From assembly GCF_001723175.1 (NCBI RefSeq), contig NC_064655.1, positions 3,534,001 through 3,598,000 of the forward strand: a DNA stretch of 64,000 bases, given 5' to 3'. The notes under the pieces are model-generated. The model did no database searches and was not told the DNA's origin. It saw only the letters and a program-made list of their open reading frames with translations. Origin of the DNA: Penicillium oxalicum. Taxonomy: Eukaryota > Ascomycota > Eurotiomycetes > Eurotiales > Aspergillaceae. Position numbers and translations under genes: made by a program. Positions 1 to 11,366 of this stretch are shown one piece after another (position 1 is the first letter of the stretch; every line of letters starts with the position of its first letter).

Positions 1-1011
1 GATGCGGAGAAACCGCTCAGCAAGACGCATACCCTTCTTCTTCATATTGTCAAGTCTATCCCATCACATATTTCATCACCCTCACCCTACCTCCGACGAT
101 CGCTTTTGTCCATGCTCATCAATGTGCTTCCAACACTTTCTCAAAATGAGAACAGTTTCCTCCCTCTCATTAATGACCTCTGGCATTCAGTGGCATCCAG
201 GATCATCTTTCCATCTTCCTCATCTAGTTCGTCTTCACGATTGATCAATCGTAAGAGTGAATCTACGATGGAATTGGCAAGTTCGACAACCATCTCCGAT
301 TCTCACACCGCGAAGGAAGAGACGTTTGTCATCACAGCTGCTTGTCAGACAATCGAAGCCATGTGTATCGGTGCCGGCGACTTCATGGCTTCACGAGTCG
401 AGACAGAGCTGCCACGATGGCTCCGGCTTTACTCGGGAATCTGGGACCAAGTCAAAAGAGATGCCGCCGCAGCCAATGAGCGGAGAGTCCGACATCAAAA
501 ACCCAGTGAAGTGCTCGGGAGTGTATCGGCACGTGGGGAGTTGAGAGAAGACATATCCGAACAGCCTGTTGTTCTGAATCCTTCTCTGGCTATTTCACCT
601 CACGGTTCGGGATCCAACACCTACGCCCCTCACCACACGTTGTGGAGAGCGTTGATCTCTTTGTTCATCACTGTTCTTTCACACGTACGGATCCCCTTGG
701 ACACAGGGGACCAGATTTGCGAATTTCTTGGCTCGTGGCTTATTCTTTATGTGGGACCACAATATTGTCTGCAAGCGGACAAATCAGCACGTTCTGGGGA
801 GTCATCTGCTGTGGACAAGGATCTCATTTCATCTGTTGAGAAGGCTCTCGATGCAATGATGACATGGAACCCCGACTTGACCTGGTTCATTATGGCTTCT
901 CAAAAACAGAAATCTAACTCATCCTCCATTAACTCGTCCTCCATCAGAAGAAAGGAACATGCCATCGAGGTTTCTGGCGAGAAACTTGAATTCGCTGTGG
1001 TCACGGCCTAG
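1..1011 (+). CDS. TTI1-like HEAT-repeat protein, C-terminal part (5' end outside window)
   Basis: Frame 1 is open from the first base and ends with TAG at 1009-1011, so this is the 3' part of a gene that starts upstream. The visible segment of about 336 residues has amphipathic helical HEAT-like stretches, for example around LPLINDLWHSVASR and ETFVITAACQTIEAMCIGAGDF. These resemble the C-terminal end of Tti1, a partner of Tel2 in the TTT complex that stabilises PIKK kinases such as TOR and ATM/ATR. Ser-rich segments near residues 70-90 and at the end look like disordered inserts. I see no convincing intron. The assignment rests on remembered family patterns over the last few hundred residues only. 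A different HEAT-repeat scaffold is possible. Confidence 0.66.
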   Translation, partial: DAEKPLSKTHTLLLHIVKSIPSHISSPSPYLRRSLLSMLINVLPTLSQNENSFLPLINDLWHSVASRIIFPSSSSSSSSRLINRKSESTMELASSTTISDSHTAKEETFVITAACQTIEAMCIGAGDFMASRVETELPRWLRLYSGIWDQVKRDAAAANERRVRHQKPSEVLGSVSARGELREDISEQPVVLNPSLAISPHGSGSNTYAPHHTLWRALISLFITVLSHVRIPLDTGDQICEFLGSWLILYVGPQYCLQADKSARSGESSAVDKDLISSVEKALDAMMTWNPDLTWFIMASQKQKSNSSSINSSSIRRKEHAIEVSGEKLEFAVVTA

Positions 1012-2768
1012 CCTTTCCTGTGGAGCTTGGAATTTATACTAAGTCAGGTGTTTAGTCCACGTTGGTAAACAACAATGCCAAGATCAATAGTACTTTGACG
1101 ATTACCCTTTTTTTTCTTACTTCCACCCTCGAGCCTATCTCAAACGATTGTTGAAAAACACGATCCCTTGCGCTTTCACCGAGTGGCCCGTTGAAAATTC
1201 CAGGTTTGGCCCGGGTGGAGTCAAGTCAAACTCAGGCGACTCGAGTCAATTATTCCATTTTTAGACGGACGATTGTGCGTTTGAAAAGCCAACCCCTATA
1301 AAAGCCCATCCAAACATGGAACAAAGGAGTAGTATATCTAGATTCTCAACGTGCGCACATTCAATTCTCGCATCGGCAGGGCGGACCGTGAATCTTTGAC
1401 AGGCCCCCGAGTACTGCCGACCAGTGAAATTGAGTCTTTTATTATAATTCGCAGCATCTCTTTGAAAGTTCACAGGTGGATTTCTCCCTAATTTGCCCTG
1501 CTTTTCCCGAGCTCACTGGACGCTGAAAGCGCACCAGCTGTCAGAATTCTTTGAGCTCTTGTCCATTGACCGGGCGGATCCCTTTGAGTCTGCAACGCTC
1601 ATTGGAAATTTTAGGAGAGGCCGTCCCAGGGATAGGTGTTTACTAGGTCCAACCAGAGGGTTAAACGCGAATCTCATTTACTCTCCACATGTTTAGAGTA
1701 TCCTGGATATTTAAAATGCCTTATTTCCCATGCCAGGCCAGGATAAATTGATCCCATCGTCACTTATTCTCGGAGCCCTACTACTTACCTCGGTTGAAGT
1801 CGAAGACGCCCACAGCACACCCGGATAGCGGTGTCGAAGCGCTATCTCCTCTTCCTCTTCTCGCGCTCCCAAAAGAAAATAAAATCCTCATGAAAACGGC
1901 CTAGTCTTCCCCGACATGTTTGTCAATATCCGTTTCGAACCAGCGGACGCCCACCTGTCCGACTATTACCTTTTGAAAGCGCTGCTGTGGCTCATCGAGC
2001 ACGAGCAAGCAACTTTGACCGAAGACCGGGAAGACAAATTCGTCGGAAATTGCTTATCGTTTAAGATCCGTGCATCGTCCGAGGAGGAGGCATATGAGAA
2101 AGCTATTAAGCTGGTCAGATCTTGGATTCGAAAATATCCCGAAAACGGACTGCCGTTTGATCGCTCTGATGTGTTTCAAGTCGGTCTAGGCCTGCATGTT
2201 GATATGCGAGTTTGACGAGACTCAACTCAAGCAGGCTTTTGTACTTTTGCAAGTGATGGAAGCCCAGATCTCCTCGCGCAGACTGTTGTGCTTTTAAGTG
2301 GTTTCATTTTCTCCCGAATTGTGGTTTCCGTTGTGAATTTTGGTCTTTGCCCTTCAGTTAGTTCGAGAAACTTTTGCCAATGGGGAGCTTTTTTTCCATG
2401 GCCTATGTGGTCATTCTTTCGAGATGATTTTGCATGCAGGGTATCTTTACGTGATGTCGAAACTGGCATTGGAAGATGAAGAATGGAAGCAGATTTGCTG
2501 TGTCTACGTGAGACGAGTTGAGTCCGTTTACTCAGGACGTTCAAGCCTTTGCACTACTTTGCGACAGTCTACGTACATAGGTCACTCAAAGTCTTCCACA
2601 AAATAGTGAGGTAGGTACGACTAGGTTTTCAAAAAACTAAATGTGCGCTTGTAATAGAAATATTTGATTGAGGGTGCATAATTCCCTACTCCCGTGCTTC
2701 AAGCTTTCGTAAATCTTTTAGAGAAAGCTCCAAAGCCAAGCGATTCTGAAAGGAACCTCGACGCAAGC
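1012..2768. other. Gap between TTI1-like gene and histidine acid phosphatase
   Basis: About 1.75 kb between two convergent genes. Apart from the doubtful 99-codon ORF at 1916-2215, nothing coding is recognisable. The ends should hold the 3' UTRs of both neighbours. Confidence 0.6.
1916..2215 (+). CDS. Hypothetical small protein, 99 aa (doubtful)
   Basis: A single-exon ORF of 99 codons from ATG to TGA. Its composition is protein-like, mixed charged and hydrophobic with no low complexity, and it includes an acidic helix-like stretch (ASSEEEAYEKAIKLVRSWIRKYPE). I recognise no family, signal peptide or membrane segment. It sits alone between two convergent genes and is preceded by a CT-rich stretch at about 1845-1870, which is compatible with a fungal promoter. 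It could equally be a chance ORF or one exon of a longer gene. Function unknown. Confidence 0.3.
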   Translation: MFVNIRFEPADAHLSDYYLLKALLWLIEHEQATLTEDREDKFVGNCLSFKIRASSEEEAYEKAIKLVRSWIRKYPENGLPFDRSDVFQVGLGLHVDMRV

Positions 2769-4460
2769 CTAGGAAGTGGGAGCTCCGTCGCCAACCTGAG
2801 AACCTGAAGTGTAGTTACCAAAGCAGGCTTCTTGGTACATGGCTTTTTCCTTGAGCCCTGGAATGGCTTTCAAAAATTTCTCAACTGGACAGAAGCCGTT
2901 TGTGGTCTTTCCGCATTCCGACAGGCCATCCAGTGGTATTGGAGCACTATTCAAGACGAAGCGAATGAAATCTTGCGTATGGGGCACGGATTTCAAACGC
3001 GGGTTCTCATAGATGATTGGATCAAGCTCTTCGAATGAAGTGTCGTGGGGACATGTCCAAATCTCCGAGAAGAAACGAGCACCAAATGGTGTCATGTTGG
3101 AAAGAGAAAAGGTTCGGTTTGACGGAGCGTGGGTAACATTGGCGGGTAGACCTTTGGGTCCGTACTTGAAGTAATCGAGCCCGAGTGCGGCAATAACAGA
3201 CACAATGATATCATCGTGAGACATATCCAGGTAGAAAGGCTGTTCGAAAGGGAATTGTGCCAGGTTGTTATCGTAGGTGTAGTTGATGCTGGTATCGCTG
3301 GAAGTAATGAGTTTCTGCTGAAGACGAGCGGCCAGTTCCAGGACGTAGCCGATTCCCTGTGCCCGTCCACTTGGCGACCCAAAGAAATAGTCTCCATAAA
3401 ATTGAATGTCAACATTGTAGGCGAAATCCTTCCATTCCTGCTCGGTGAAGAGCGAGCAGAACGAGGAGCCACCGAGGCTGGCATGCTCGTAGGCGCAAAG
3501 ATTTTGCATGGCGAGCACATCCATGGACGTCAAGTTGAAATCTTTGGGCAGATACGAAGACAGACGTGCCTGGATATCCTCCGCATAGTGAGAGATAAAA
3601 GTCTCAGCAGCGTTATCGCTATTCTGGTGTTAGCAACCTTTTCTCAGAGAATCCACTCAATGAGGTTCTCTTACCCCTCGGCCATGTCACCAGGGCACGC
3701 GTCATAAGAAGCCAAGGTGTTGTTGAACGGGTCCACTTCGGGGATGACCACCAAATTGTACTGCTCGTACGAGCTGTTCGCTCCGCTGTTGCCAAAAAAC
3801 CCGCCTATTGAAAGCCAATTAGCGACAGAAATGGATGGCTTCGGCACTCAAAGGATCCCTGAGTCACATACTCAGCCACCATCGAGCACTCTCCAGAATT
3901 CGGGCCTGGGAGGTGGTGCGGAAGACAGGTTTGGGACGTTCGGTGCCATTGGGATAGATGTTGAGAGAAGAATTCCAGGCGGCTACATTCTCACGATCAG
4001 GGCGGTATAGAAGGCGCCCATACTTGACCCAGAAGTTGGCACCAGATGTTGCCTCGGTGGCCGCACCAGTCTCCATGAGTGTGTCTTCACCCAGAACATA
4101 CTTCCATCTGTTCAGGAACTTGAGTGGCCCACTCGCCACAGGCTGATCCGGGTGGGCCTTGGAGTAGTTAGTCAACTTGGCCGCAAACTCCTGCATGCCC
4201 CCTCCGTCCAAGGGATAGTTGGTAGGGTATCGCTCCGCATGGCGGTGTAAGACGTGCACCTGGGAGAGCTCACAGCCTTGAGGCATTCCCTTGGGAAGTC
4301 CAAACGAGTCAGCGTCTTTGTAGGGACTGAGGTTGGCCCAGCTGCGGGTCATGTCAAACCCTGAGGCGTACGTGGCGCCGGTTGGCGCAGATGCGGCTGT
4401 CGTCGATGACGAGGCTGCTGCCGCCGCAGTGGCCAAGGTGGCACCGGCGAGAAACTTCAT
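2769..4460 (-). CDS. Secreted histidine acid phosphatase (phytase-like)
   Basis: Coding exons on the minus strand are 3872-4460, 3675-3804 and 2769-3618, giving 522 aa. Both introns have GT-AG ends and restore the frame. Residues 1 to about 24 form an Ala-rich signal peptide, so the enzyme is probably exported. It would hydrolyse phosphomonoesters such as phytate through a phosphohistidine intermediate. The nucleophile motif is RHAERYPT at residues 73-80 and the proton donor is the HD pair at 374-375 (DMSHDD). Eight cysteines would allow four disulfides, and several N-glycosylation sequons are present. The usual motif is RHGxRxP. Here Ala replaces the Gly, which I believe is a subfamily feature rather than damage. 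Substrate preference (phytase or general acid phosphatase) cannot be read from the sequence. Confidence 0.9.
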
Positions 4461-5609
4461 GATTCAAGGGAGATAGCTTCCAATTGAAGTAGTGTGGAAG
4501 TGACGCGGGACCTTGAAGATGAATGGAAGAATATGGGACGTGGAAAGCACGAAGAACACAACTATCCCAGGTCCTGCTGTGGAGGAGGTCAATTCTTTCC
4601 GATGTTCAGGATTTGGTCGACATGAGCAGCGGCACGCGATCAATGGCAGAGGGAACTGGGGGAAGCAAAAGAGAACAAGAGGAGGTACGATCCTTTGAGG
4701 GCGACTGAGTATTTAAATGTTGCTCAGCGTTCCGACCCGCCAACACAACGGTGTATGCCTTGCAAACTCTAAGGGATTACGGCTCATGCCGATCGGATCT
4801 CTCGGCGCTCGAGATACTCCGACCACGCAGTACACAAAGTCACTCGGGGGTTTAGCCCACGCAATTCACATACTCGAAAGATTCGAAACGCATGGCTGCT
4901 AAATGCCATAGTGTTTCCGTAGCCCAGTCATGGTTGCAGCCGTATCCAAGTGCACGCGAGAGGTTGATTACCGGCAATTTCCTGCGACGCTCTCCCTCAC
5001 TCTTTGATTTGATCGTCGTCTTGGACATTTTGCCTTGAACACGAGTCGCCAGTTGCTGGACTGGCTGGTGCTTCGGGAAACGCTTCGAGCAGGACTTAAG
5101 ATTCTCGAATCAGTCCTTCAATGCAATATCTCGGTATCACCAATCAAGCTTCAAGCGGAGCCCCGCCATCCGGAGAACTTCCACCCACTCGGCGGACCGC
5201 GCGGTGCGGGTCTTAATTGCGCCCTCGAAGTCTATGTTTTTTTTTCTGTGCCTGGTCGACCGACGCGCTGCGCAAGATGCATGGCGAGCGATTTGGCTCG
5301 GTCTGTAGATACAGATGATGGAGTGTCTCGCACGCCGTGTGAGCATTAAAGATCAAAACCCATCTCAGCCGTGCATCCTGAATATTGAATTGGAATACCA
5401 GCTGGGCACGTGCCTCCACAATCTGCTCGAGTTCGGATCCGTAACCTGAGGCCGTAAATAATGATGACATCATCGCCCGTCATGCCCGTCTTTGGAGCGA
5501 TGAACTTGACAAGAGTAGTAACATCTGCGTGACTGAACCTCCTTCAACTCAAGACCACGCAGAGATCTCACAAGAAAGATTACAGATCTACCGGTCGATC
5601 ACTTCAACC
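4461..5609. other. Divergent intergenic region, phosphatase / RRT8
   Basis: A 1.15 kb region between two divergent start codons, expected to hold both promoters. One CACGTG E-box occurs at 5407-5412, about 200 bp from the RRT8-like start and about 950 bp from the phosphatase start. This is the core of Pho4-type sites, but a single copy is weak evidence for phosphate control. No other gene is visible. Confidence 0.5.
4710..4718 (-). promoter_or_regulatory. TATA-like element upstream of the phosphatase gene
   Basis: TATTTAAAT lies about 250 bp upstream of the phosphatase ATG (4460, minus strand), in a plausible core-promoter position. No transcript data support it. Confidence 0.35.
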
Positions 5610-6569
5610 ATGTCCGATAAACTGAAGAATATGGCTTCGGCCGAGGCCAACAGTGCTCGTGCCGCTTCTCAAGCAGTCATCAAGTCTGGCGCATATCTGT
5701 ACCCTATCAAGGTAAGAGCTGCCTCTGCTTTTCGAAAGGCCTCTCCCAACATATCAATGGGCTGACGCTGTGATTTCTAGGGTATTATGTATTTCGCCAC
5801 CCATAAAGATCTCTGGGGTCCCTTCATGTCGCGCATTGGACGAACCTTTGGCCTGGGAATGGGTGTGACCTCCTTCATGTTTTTCTTCACCTACGTACCG
5901 CAAATGGCGATCATGGCCTTCACCAGCGGTCCGCTTGCCGCCATCTCGGCAGCCTTACTCGTACTCACGGAGAGCGCCACAATCACCAACTTCCTGTCGC
6001 GGTCATTACTGGTCGAGGGCGCGCTCGTCGACACATTTGACGGGACCCTGATGGCCCGTGGTCAAGATTCCCTTGTCTCTCAGGGCCGTCAAATCAAGCC
6101 TCGCTCCAGTGGCGCGGACGCTGTGGCTCGACTTGGAAAGATCATCTCACGTCCTCTGGCGCGGTTTACGCCCCAGGCCATCTTCCGCTCACTGATTTAC
6201 CTCCCATTGAACTTGATTCCCGTGGTGGGGACCCTACTCTACATTGCCTTCCAGGGTAAGCGCGTGGGTCCAACGCTGCACGCACGGTACTTTGAATTGA
6301 AGGGGTGGAATGCTCGAGAGAGGGAAGAGTGGATTGCGAAGCACCGTGGCGCGTATACTGGGTAAGCATCCATCAATTTTTTTTTTTTCAAAAAATAGTT
6401 GAAAATATGATTCGATACTGATGCAGCTGCTGGCAGTTTGGGAATGGCGTCTTTTGCCTTGGAAATGATTCCGTTCGCCTCAATTGCATTTTCATACACC
6501 AATACTGTGGGAGCCGCACTCTGGGCAGCAGATATCGAAAAGGCTTCCGCATCTGACAAGGTTTTGTGA
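5610..6569 (+). CDS. RRT8/EI24-domain membrane protein
   Basis: Coding exons are 5610-5711, 5781-6361 and 6437-6569, giving 271 aa. The start at 5610 has a good context (AACCATGTC). An upstream in-frame ATG at 5529 is possible. Several hydrophobic segments are visible, including residues around MGVTSFMFFFTYVPQMAIMA, a Gly/Ala-rich one after it, YLPLNLIPVVGTLLYIAFQG, and a last one in exon 3. The pattern and the late motif (NTVGAALWAADIEK) match fungal proteins named outer spore wall protein RRT8, in the EI24 superfamily, which are linked to lipid droplets and spore-wall formation in yeast. A role in this fungus is inference. The final acceptor was chosen at 6436 because an alternative AG at 6426 gives an unrelated frame. 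Confidence 0.8.
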
Positions 6570-7640
6570 TTGAGGAAGTGCTTGGTCCGCTGAGCTTGGA
6601 AGTGCAAGGAGCTATGATGATCAAGCATTGAACGCGCGGAATCTCTAGGACAGTGGGCGAGTCCATGTCGGGGCCACTTCGTTTTGGGATGGTAACAACC
6701 AACCTTCCCCTAGTCATGTCTCTTGTCCCATCCACAGCATACACCGTCAGTCATCTCGATCATAAGCATGAGCTTCACAACTTACCCTACAGATATTTGA
6801 AAGTGTAGACTCCCAAAAAAGCAACAATCCAAACCAGGAAAATTCTGCACGTTTCTTCCTATGTCTATTTGGGGCAACTGAAGCTGTATCGATGGCCTCG
6901 GCCAGCGACTCATTGGTCATCTTGGTAGGAAACAGCAATCATGTTGATACTTTCTAGTGATGGATCTCACTCCATGCCAGGTCAATCATATGGTTGCGGT
7001 TGGTTGGCGAGAACCACGAGCACACTCACACGTTCTGCTTTACCCATCTCTTCACATGATAGTCACCCATGCTCGCATTCAACCAAACAATCACACTATA
7101 GTAACTGATTGTATTTCGACAAGTATCTGGGTTTTTTTTTTGTTAAGCTGATGTATGCCTGTTTTCCACCTGACAATATCGAGAATTAGCCTGCATTGTG
7201 TAGAAGCCTAAATGCCGTGAGGACATCCGTGGCCGAGGCTGACACCAGTGCGTGGATAAAATATACCACCGCGCGACGGCAAATGTCATCACCTCATTTC
7301 CCGAGACCAGGTCTAATTTCCGTGTCAATGGTGCGTCAACCCTGGTCCTTGAACTCCACATTTTCCACGATGTCTGACGAGATCAGATAATTAGCCAGCA
7401 AAGTGCGGGGGTGGGATCTTAAATTGGAAGTTTTGCGGAGGATCGTCCGGGGTTTGGAAGACAGTCGGACTGGAGATGGACTACTATTAAAGAGAGATGG
7501 AGACGGAGATGGAAAGGGACGAAACTACCTCATATTTAATATTTAGTTCTCGCCCTCGTTGGATCGGATGAGCTTCCTTGTACACAAAAAAAAAACGAAA
7601 TCACTTTTCCTTTTTCAAAATTTCCTTAGCAAAGTCAAAT
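6570..7640. other. Intergenic region, RRT8-like to DUF3237 gene
   Basis: About 1.07 kb. The first part should be the RRT8-like 3' UTR and the last few hundred bases the promoter of the DUF3237 gene. Repeated GGAGATGGA-like words occur at 7470-7520. No gene is recognised. Confidence 0.5.
7533..7545 (+). promoter_or_regulatory. TATA-like element upstream of DUF3237 gene
   Basis: TATTTAATATTTA lies about 100 bp upstream of the ATG at 7641, followed by a pyrimidine-rich stretch. Position and composition fit a fungal core promoter. Confidence 0.4.
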
Positions 7641-8619
7641 ATGTACGGCGCAGGACTCTCTGGGAAAACGCTCTTCATAGCGCTCCAGTATTTCCTTCTG
7701 GTTAGTCTCTTCGCCCAGACTGGCTCTGCAAACCACGACCACGACCACAAGACACCCGAACCACCGCAACTGTCTTTCCTATATACTCTATATGCAGAGT
7801 GCAAACCGGATCTCATGCGTCCGGACACAGGACCTCGTGGAATCCGGGCTGCTATTCCCATCGTGGGCGGAAACTTTACTGGTCCTCATCTATCAGGTAT
7901 CGATGCCCATCCATACCCGCATCATGATGCTCTTGACGCATTTTCCCTTCCGCAAAATGCATGCAGACACCACTGGCCCTTGCTCACCTTGAAACTGCGC
8001 TAACTGCCCGTTCATCGCCCGTCATTCACCCCCACACAGGCAAAGTTCTCAACGTCGGCGCAGACTGGGGTCTGACCGATCCTCGCACAAAGATCTTTTC
8101 CGCCGATACTCGATATAATCTGCGCACCCACGACGGGGCCGACATCTTCGTCCAGACGTCCGGTCCACAGGTCCCCGATGGCCACTTACATCTGCGCATG
8201 GTATTCGAAACAGCCAGTCCGAAATATTACTGGTTGAACAATATTGTCGGTAAGTTTCTATACTTTTCCACTCTGTGGTTGAGAAGAAATCTCAGAATGA
8301 TTCCGGAGTTGGATACTTCCTTTCATGTTGAATCAAAGCGTACTGTGACTGACAGACTGTCTTTGCGGGACGCCGCAGCCATTGGGGTTTTGACCACTGG
8401 TATACCTACTACGGGCGACTTTAATCTGCTGCGGATTGATGGGTGGCATGTGAGTAAGATTCTCGGCGATAGATCCTGGTATCATCTGACCACTGAGTAC
8501 AATAGCTTGCGGGGGACTGGAATTCAACGCATTTTGTCGACGGCAGTGCTGGCATGCAATATTAGTGGCCGGTCGATTTCTTGAAATTAGCCCTGATGCT
8601 GACAGACCTACAGGTCTAA
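7641..8619 (+). CDS. Secreted DUF3237 (UPF0311) family protein
   Basis: Exons 7641-7896, 8040-8249 and 8379-8449 are well supported. A last exon 8614-8619 (one Val codon and TAA) is proposed, giving 180 aa. The N-terminus has a hydrophobic signal peptide (about residues 8-29) followed by a His/Asp-rich HDHDHK stretch. The body has the typical DUF3237 run: LSFLYTLYAECKP, GPRGIRAAIPIVGGNFTGP, GKVLNVGADWGLTDP, DTRYNLRTHDGADIFVQTSG, then YYWLNNIVAIGVLT. The family forms a small beta-barrel and has no settled function. The 3' end is uncertain: GTGAGT at 8450 is a strong donor with a CTGAC branch site before the acceptor at 8613. Reading through it instead adds about 43 unconserved residues to a TGA at 8582-8584. 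Confidence 0.82.
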
Positions 8620-9179
8620 GGGCAAGGAAGCAATCTGGAGGCGAGACATCTGAATTAGGCAGTCTAGAGAAGAGAGAAGAAAGAAGGAAGAGGGAAACCC
8701 ATGGCCAGGAGGAAAACCCTCAAGACACCTCACTGCTGGGTCAGCAAACATCTGGAGAGGGCAAACTCTCTCAGGGGCATTATCACTTCTCAAGACTTCT
8801 ACGAGAAAGGAACGAGGTACGGGCATGGGTCTGCGTTACAGATTCCTCAAATCTCAAAATGACGTGCTCGTATGGATGTCAGGGTTTCCAGCATGCATTG
8901 CTACCTATGACACATTGAAAGGCCTAGAACGTGTAATTGCTGACAAGAGAGACTGATCCAAATACAAAAAGTGAGAGTGGTCATTGGTGCACTAAGCCAA
9001 GTCAAGAGTACTGTAACCTGCCATCAGAATTCATCGTAGCAGGAACAAACATGATCGTGAACGAAAACAAATACGTGACAGTCGGCAAACGCAACGCCTG
9101 CTGTCCAAGAAGTAGCCCTTAGCCCCGAGGCACTGCAAAAGTAACTTCCGACACCAACAGGGCAGATGATTGACAATAT
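8620..9179. other. Convergent intergenic region, DUF3237 gene / eIF5
   Basis: About 560 bp between two stop codons, expected to be 3' UTRs. The ORFs here lack any recognisable family pattern. Confidence 0.5.
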
Positions 9180-10436
9180 TTACTCCTCGTCGCTCTCCTC
9201 GTCATCACTCTCGGCGGTCTCCAGCCACTCCAGGAAGGGCTGGGCAGCCTTGCGGATCTTCTTGCTGGTGGCGATGTCGACGTACTTCTTGCTCGCTTTC
9301 GAGCCCCAAGCCTTGAGGGTTTCTTCGGACACCAGGTCGTTTTGATAGTACGCGAGCAGGATAGCGGGCACCTGGGAGATCAGGGCAGGGCGATCCTGGC
9401 CAACAAAGCGCTCAGTACCACCGAGGAAGGCCTTCTCGTGACGCTCAGAGGTGATCATCTTGGCCAAAAGAGATGCGCGGTCCTCAACCTGCTTGGCGAT
9501 ATTGTCATCGAAGATACTCTGGGCCAGAACGGCCACAGTCTTGTGCTTGGTCTCGATGCCAAAGTCCTTGGCCTTCTTGTAGATGTCAATGTCGCTGACT
9601 TCAGTGACACCACCCTTCTCCTCGGCGGTCTCGACGATCCAGCTACCGAGCTGCTCGTACGAGGAAGGACCGTCAGCCTCATCGTCTTCGTCTTCAAGGA
9701 CGAGGGACCGTTTGAGGTCCGAAGGAAGCTCCTTGGCACGAGCCTTGACGGCCTCCTCAGAGACATCGAAGGCCCAGTCATCATCCTTGATCTCCTTCTC
9801 GACCTCGATGTTCTCGGCCTCGGCCTTGATGCGGCGAGTCAATTCGTCATCGCTGCCAGCATCTTCGGCGTCACCGTTGGAGGAACCATTCTCAGAGTTG
9901 TTGCTGTCGCCGGGGCTGGCGTCCTCGCCGTTGGCAGCGGATTTCTCCTTCTTCTGCTCGCGGCGAGCCTTCTTGTCCTTCTTTTCCTTCTTGCCACCCT
10001 TGGGGTTGTTACGGACGATGAAGGTGCTCAGCTTCAGACGAGGATCAACGTCGGTCCGCTGACCGCAGGCCTTACAATCCAGGGTGATCTTCTCATCCTT
10101 GATGTTGACATCAGTCTCTGGGTTCTTGCACTTCTTGCAGAGAACAAACTTGGAGATGAATCCATCAAGGTAGTCCTGGAGCTTGGAAGCATCATGGGCA
10201 CCATTGATGATCCAGCGATCGTCGGAAGGCTTGGCGTTGGCCTGGGCACCCAACTCGAAACCGAAGTACTTGATCACGTACGAAGGGGGACGGCTGAGCG
10301 AGTGGGCGACCGAGGGAAGGTTGACAATGACGGTCTTGATACCGTTGCCCTTGCCTTCGATCTTGGACTGGATCTTTTCCATCTTGTAGCGGTAGAAGGG
10401 ATCGGTAACATCCCGGCGGATATTGACGGTAGCCAT
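9180..10436 (-). CDS. tif5: Translation initiation factor eIF5
   Basis: A single-exon gene of 418 aa. eIF5 is the GTPase-activating protein for eIF2 in the cytosolic preinitiation complex. The N-terminus MATVNIRRDVTDPFYRYKM carries the conserved arginine (Arg16, equivalent to the catalytic Arg15 of yeast). A zinc ribbon follows with CxxC pairs at 100/103 and 121/124. Residues about 140-250 are a Lys-rich then acidic linker, and the C-terminal part is a W2/HEAT domain ending in an acidic tail (SDDEESDEE), which binds eIF2-beta and eIF1. Length matches the family. Codon use is strongly biased, which explains a long open antisense frame over the gene. The gene is divergent from THI6. Confidence 0.97.
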   Translation of the reverse strand: MATVNIRRDVTDPFYRYKMEKIQSKIEGKGNGIKTVIVNLPSVAHSLSRPPSYVIKYFGFELGAQANAKPSDDRWIINGAHDASKLQDYLDGFISKFVLCKKCKNPETDVNIKDEKITLDCKACGQRTDVDPRLKLSTFIVRNNPKGGKKEKKDKKARREQKKEKSAANGEDASPGDSNNSENGSSNGDAEDAGSDDELTRRIKAEAENIEVEKEIKDDDWAFDVSEEAVKARAKELPSDLKRSLVLEDEDDEADGPSSYEQLGSWIVETAEEKGGVTEVSDIDIYKKAKDFGIETKHKTVAVLAQSIFDDNIAKQVEDRASLLAKMITSERHEKAFLGGTERFVGQDRPALISQVPAILLAYYQNDLVSEETLKAWGSKASKKYVDIATSKKIRKAAQPFLEWLETAESDDEESDEE

Positions 10437-11347
10437 GATGATGGAGGTTGAGGTTGGTTACTTGGGCGACGTTTCACGAGAATGGATGACAAGGCTTGTG
10501 AAAAGGGATTTTGACGAGATTTTGGTCGACTGAACAAGACATGCGTGTCAAGTCCAGAGGTACTATTGACGGGTGATTTGACGTGGAGAAGTTCTGACAG
10601 CTTCTGTTGTGACGAGGAAAGGGTCACAATGGTGAAAGACAGTCCAGGGAGGCGATTTCAACCACAGGACCAGAGGTTTATGCTACAAGGTTTCGGCGCG
10701 CGAAACGTTTGCAGCTTGAGCGGCAGGTGGTGTTCGAAATGATGCACGGAGGACGAATACATGAACAAGTCGGCAGAAATCTCTCTTGGCGAGGTGACGC
10801 TTCTTGGTAGGGTGAACGACACAAGGTGTTCTTTGTCCGGACGCCCAAGTTAGCCTTGATTTCTCGCCGGGCAAGTTTGTGTGGGAAATGACGGAAGGCC
10901 AGGTAAGACGAACCAAGATCTGGGGCAATATGTGAGCGGAAACTGCGCAAAACAGCCAACGCAGGTAAGATGAGGCTTCACAGTGATCCTGGATGCCAAA
11001 TGGATAGAGTTGAGAAAGATGGGGATGAAGAAAGACCAGGTTGGGAGGGTGAGAAAAAGGAAAAGAGGATTTTCGGCGGGCCTTGCTTACATCATCCAGC
11101 ACGTGCACATCACCCGCGATCGGTCCAGTCAGCGCCCGGACTCCAGTGGTCGATGGCCCGAGTGTTGTTGTCCTCAATGGAGATGCGCATATCCGAGCTA
11201 TCCCCGAAGCTGCCAAACTAGAAGAATTGTTTCTCAAGGTGCCTCTCACAAGGGAGCATCATGAGGAGCGTATTTGATTGCACTTGGAGAATTCTTGGCG
11301 TTATCTCCACTTTGAAGACGGGTGATCTGCCAATCCTAGAGTTCGTA

Positions 11348-11366
11348 CAGTAGTAGTAGTAGTAGT
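11348..11366. repeat. (AGT)n microsatellite
   Basis: About six trinucleotide units of AGT/GTA in the eIF5/THI6 intergenic region. Confidence 0.9.

Noticed and set aside
9342..10451. A 369-codon open frame antisense to eIF5
   Set aside because: It mirrors the strongly codon-biased eIF5 gene. The translated product is repetitive and hydrophobic with no family pattern.
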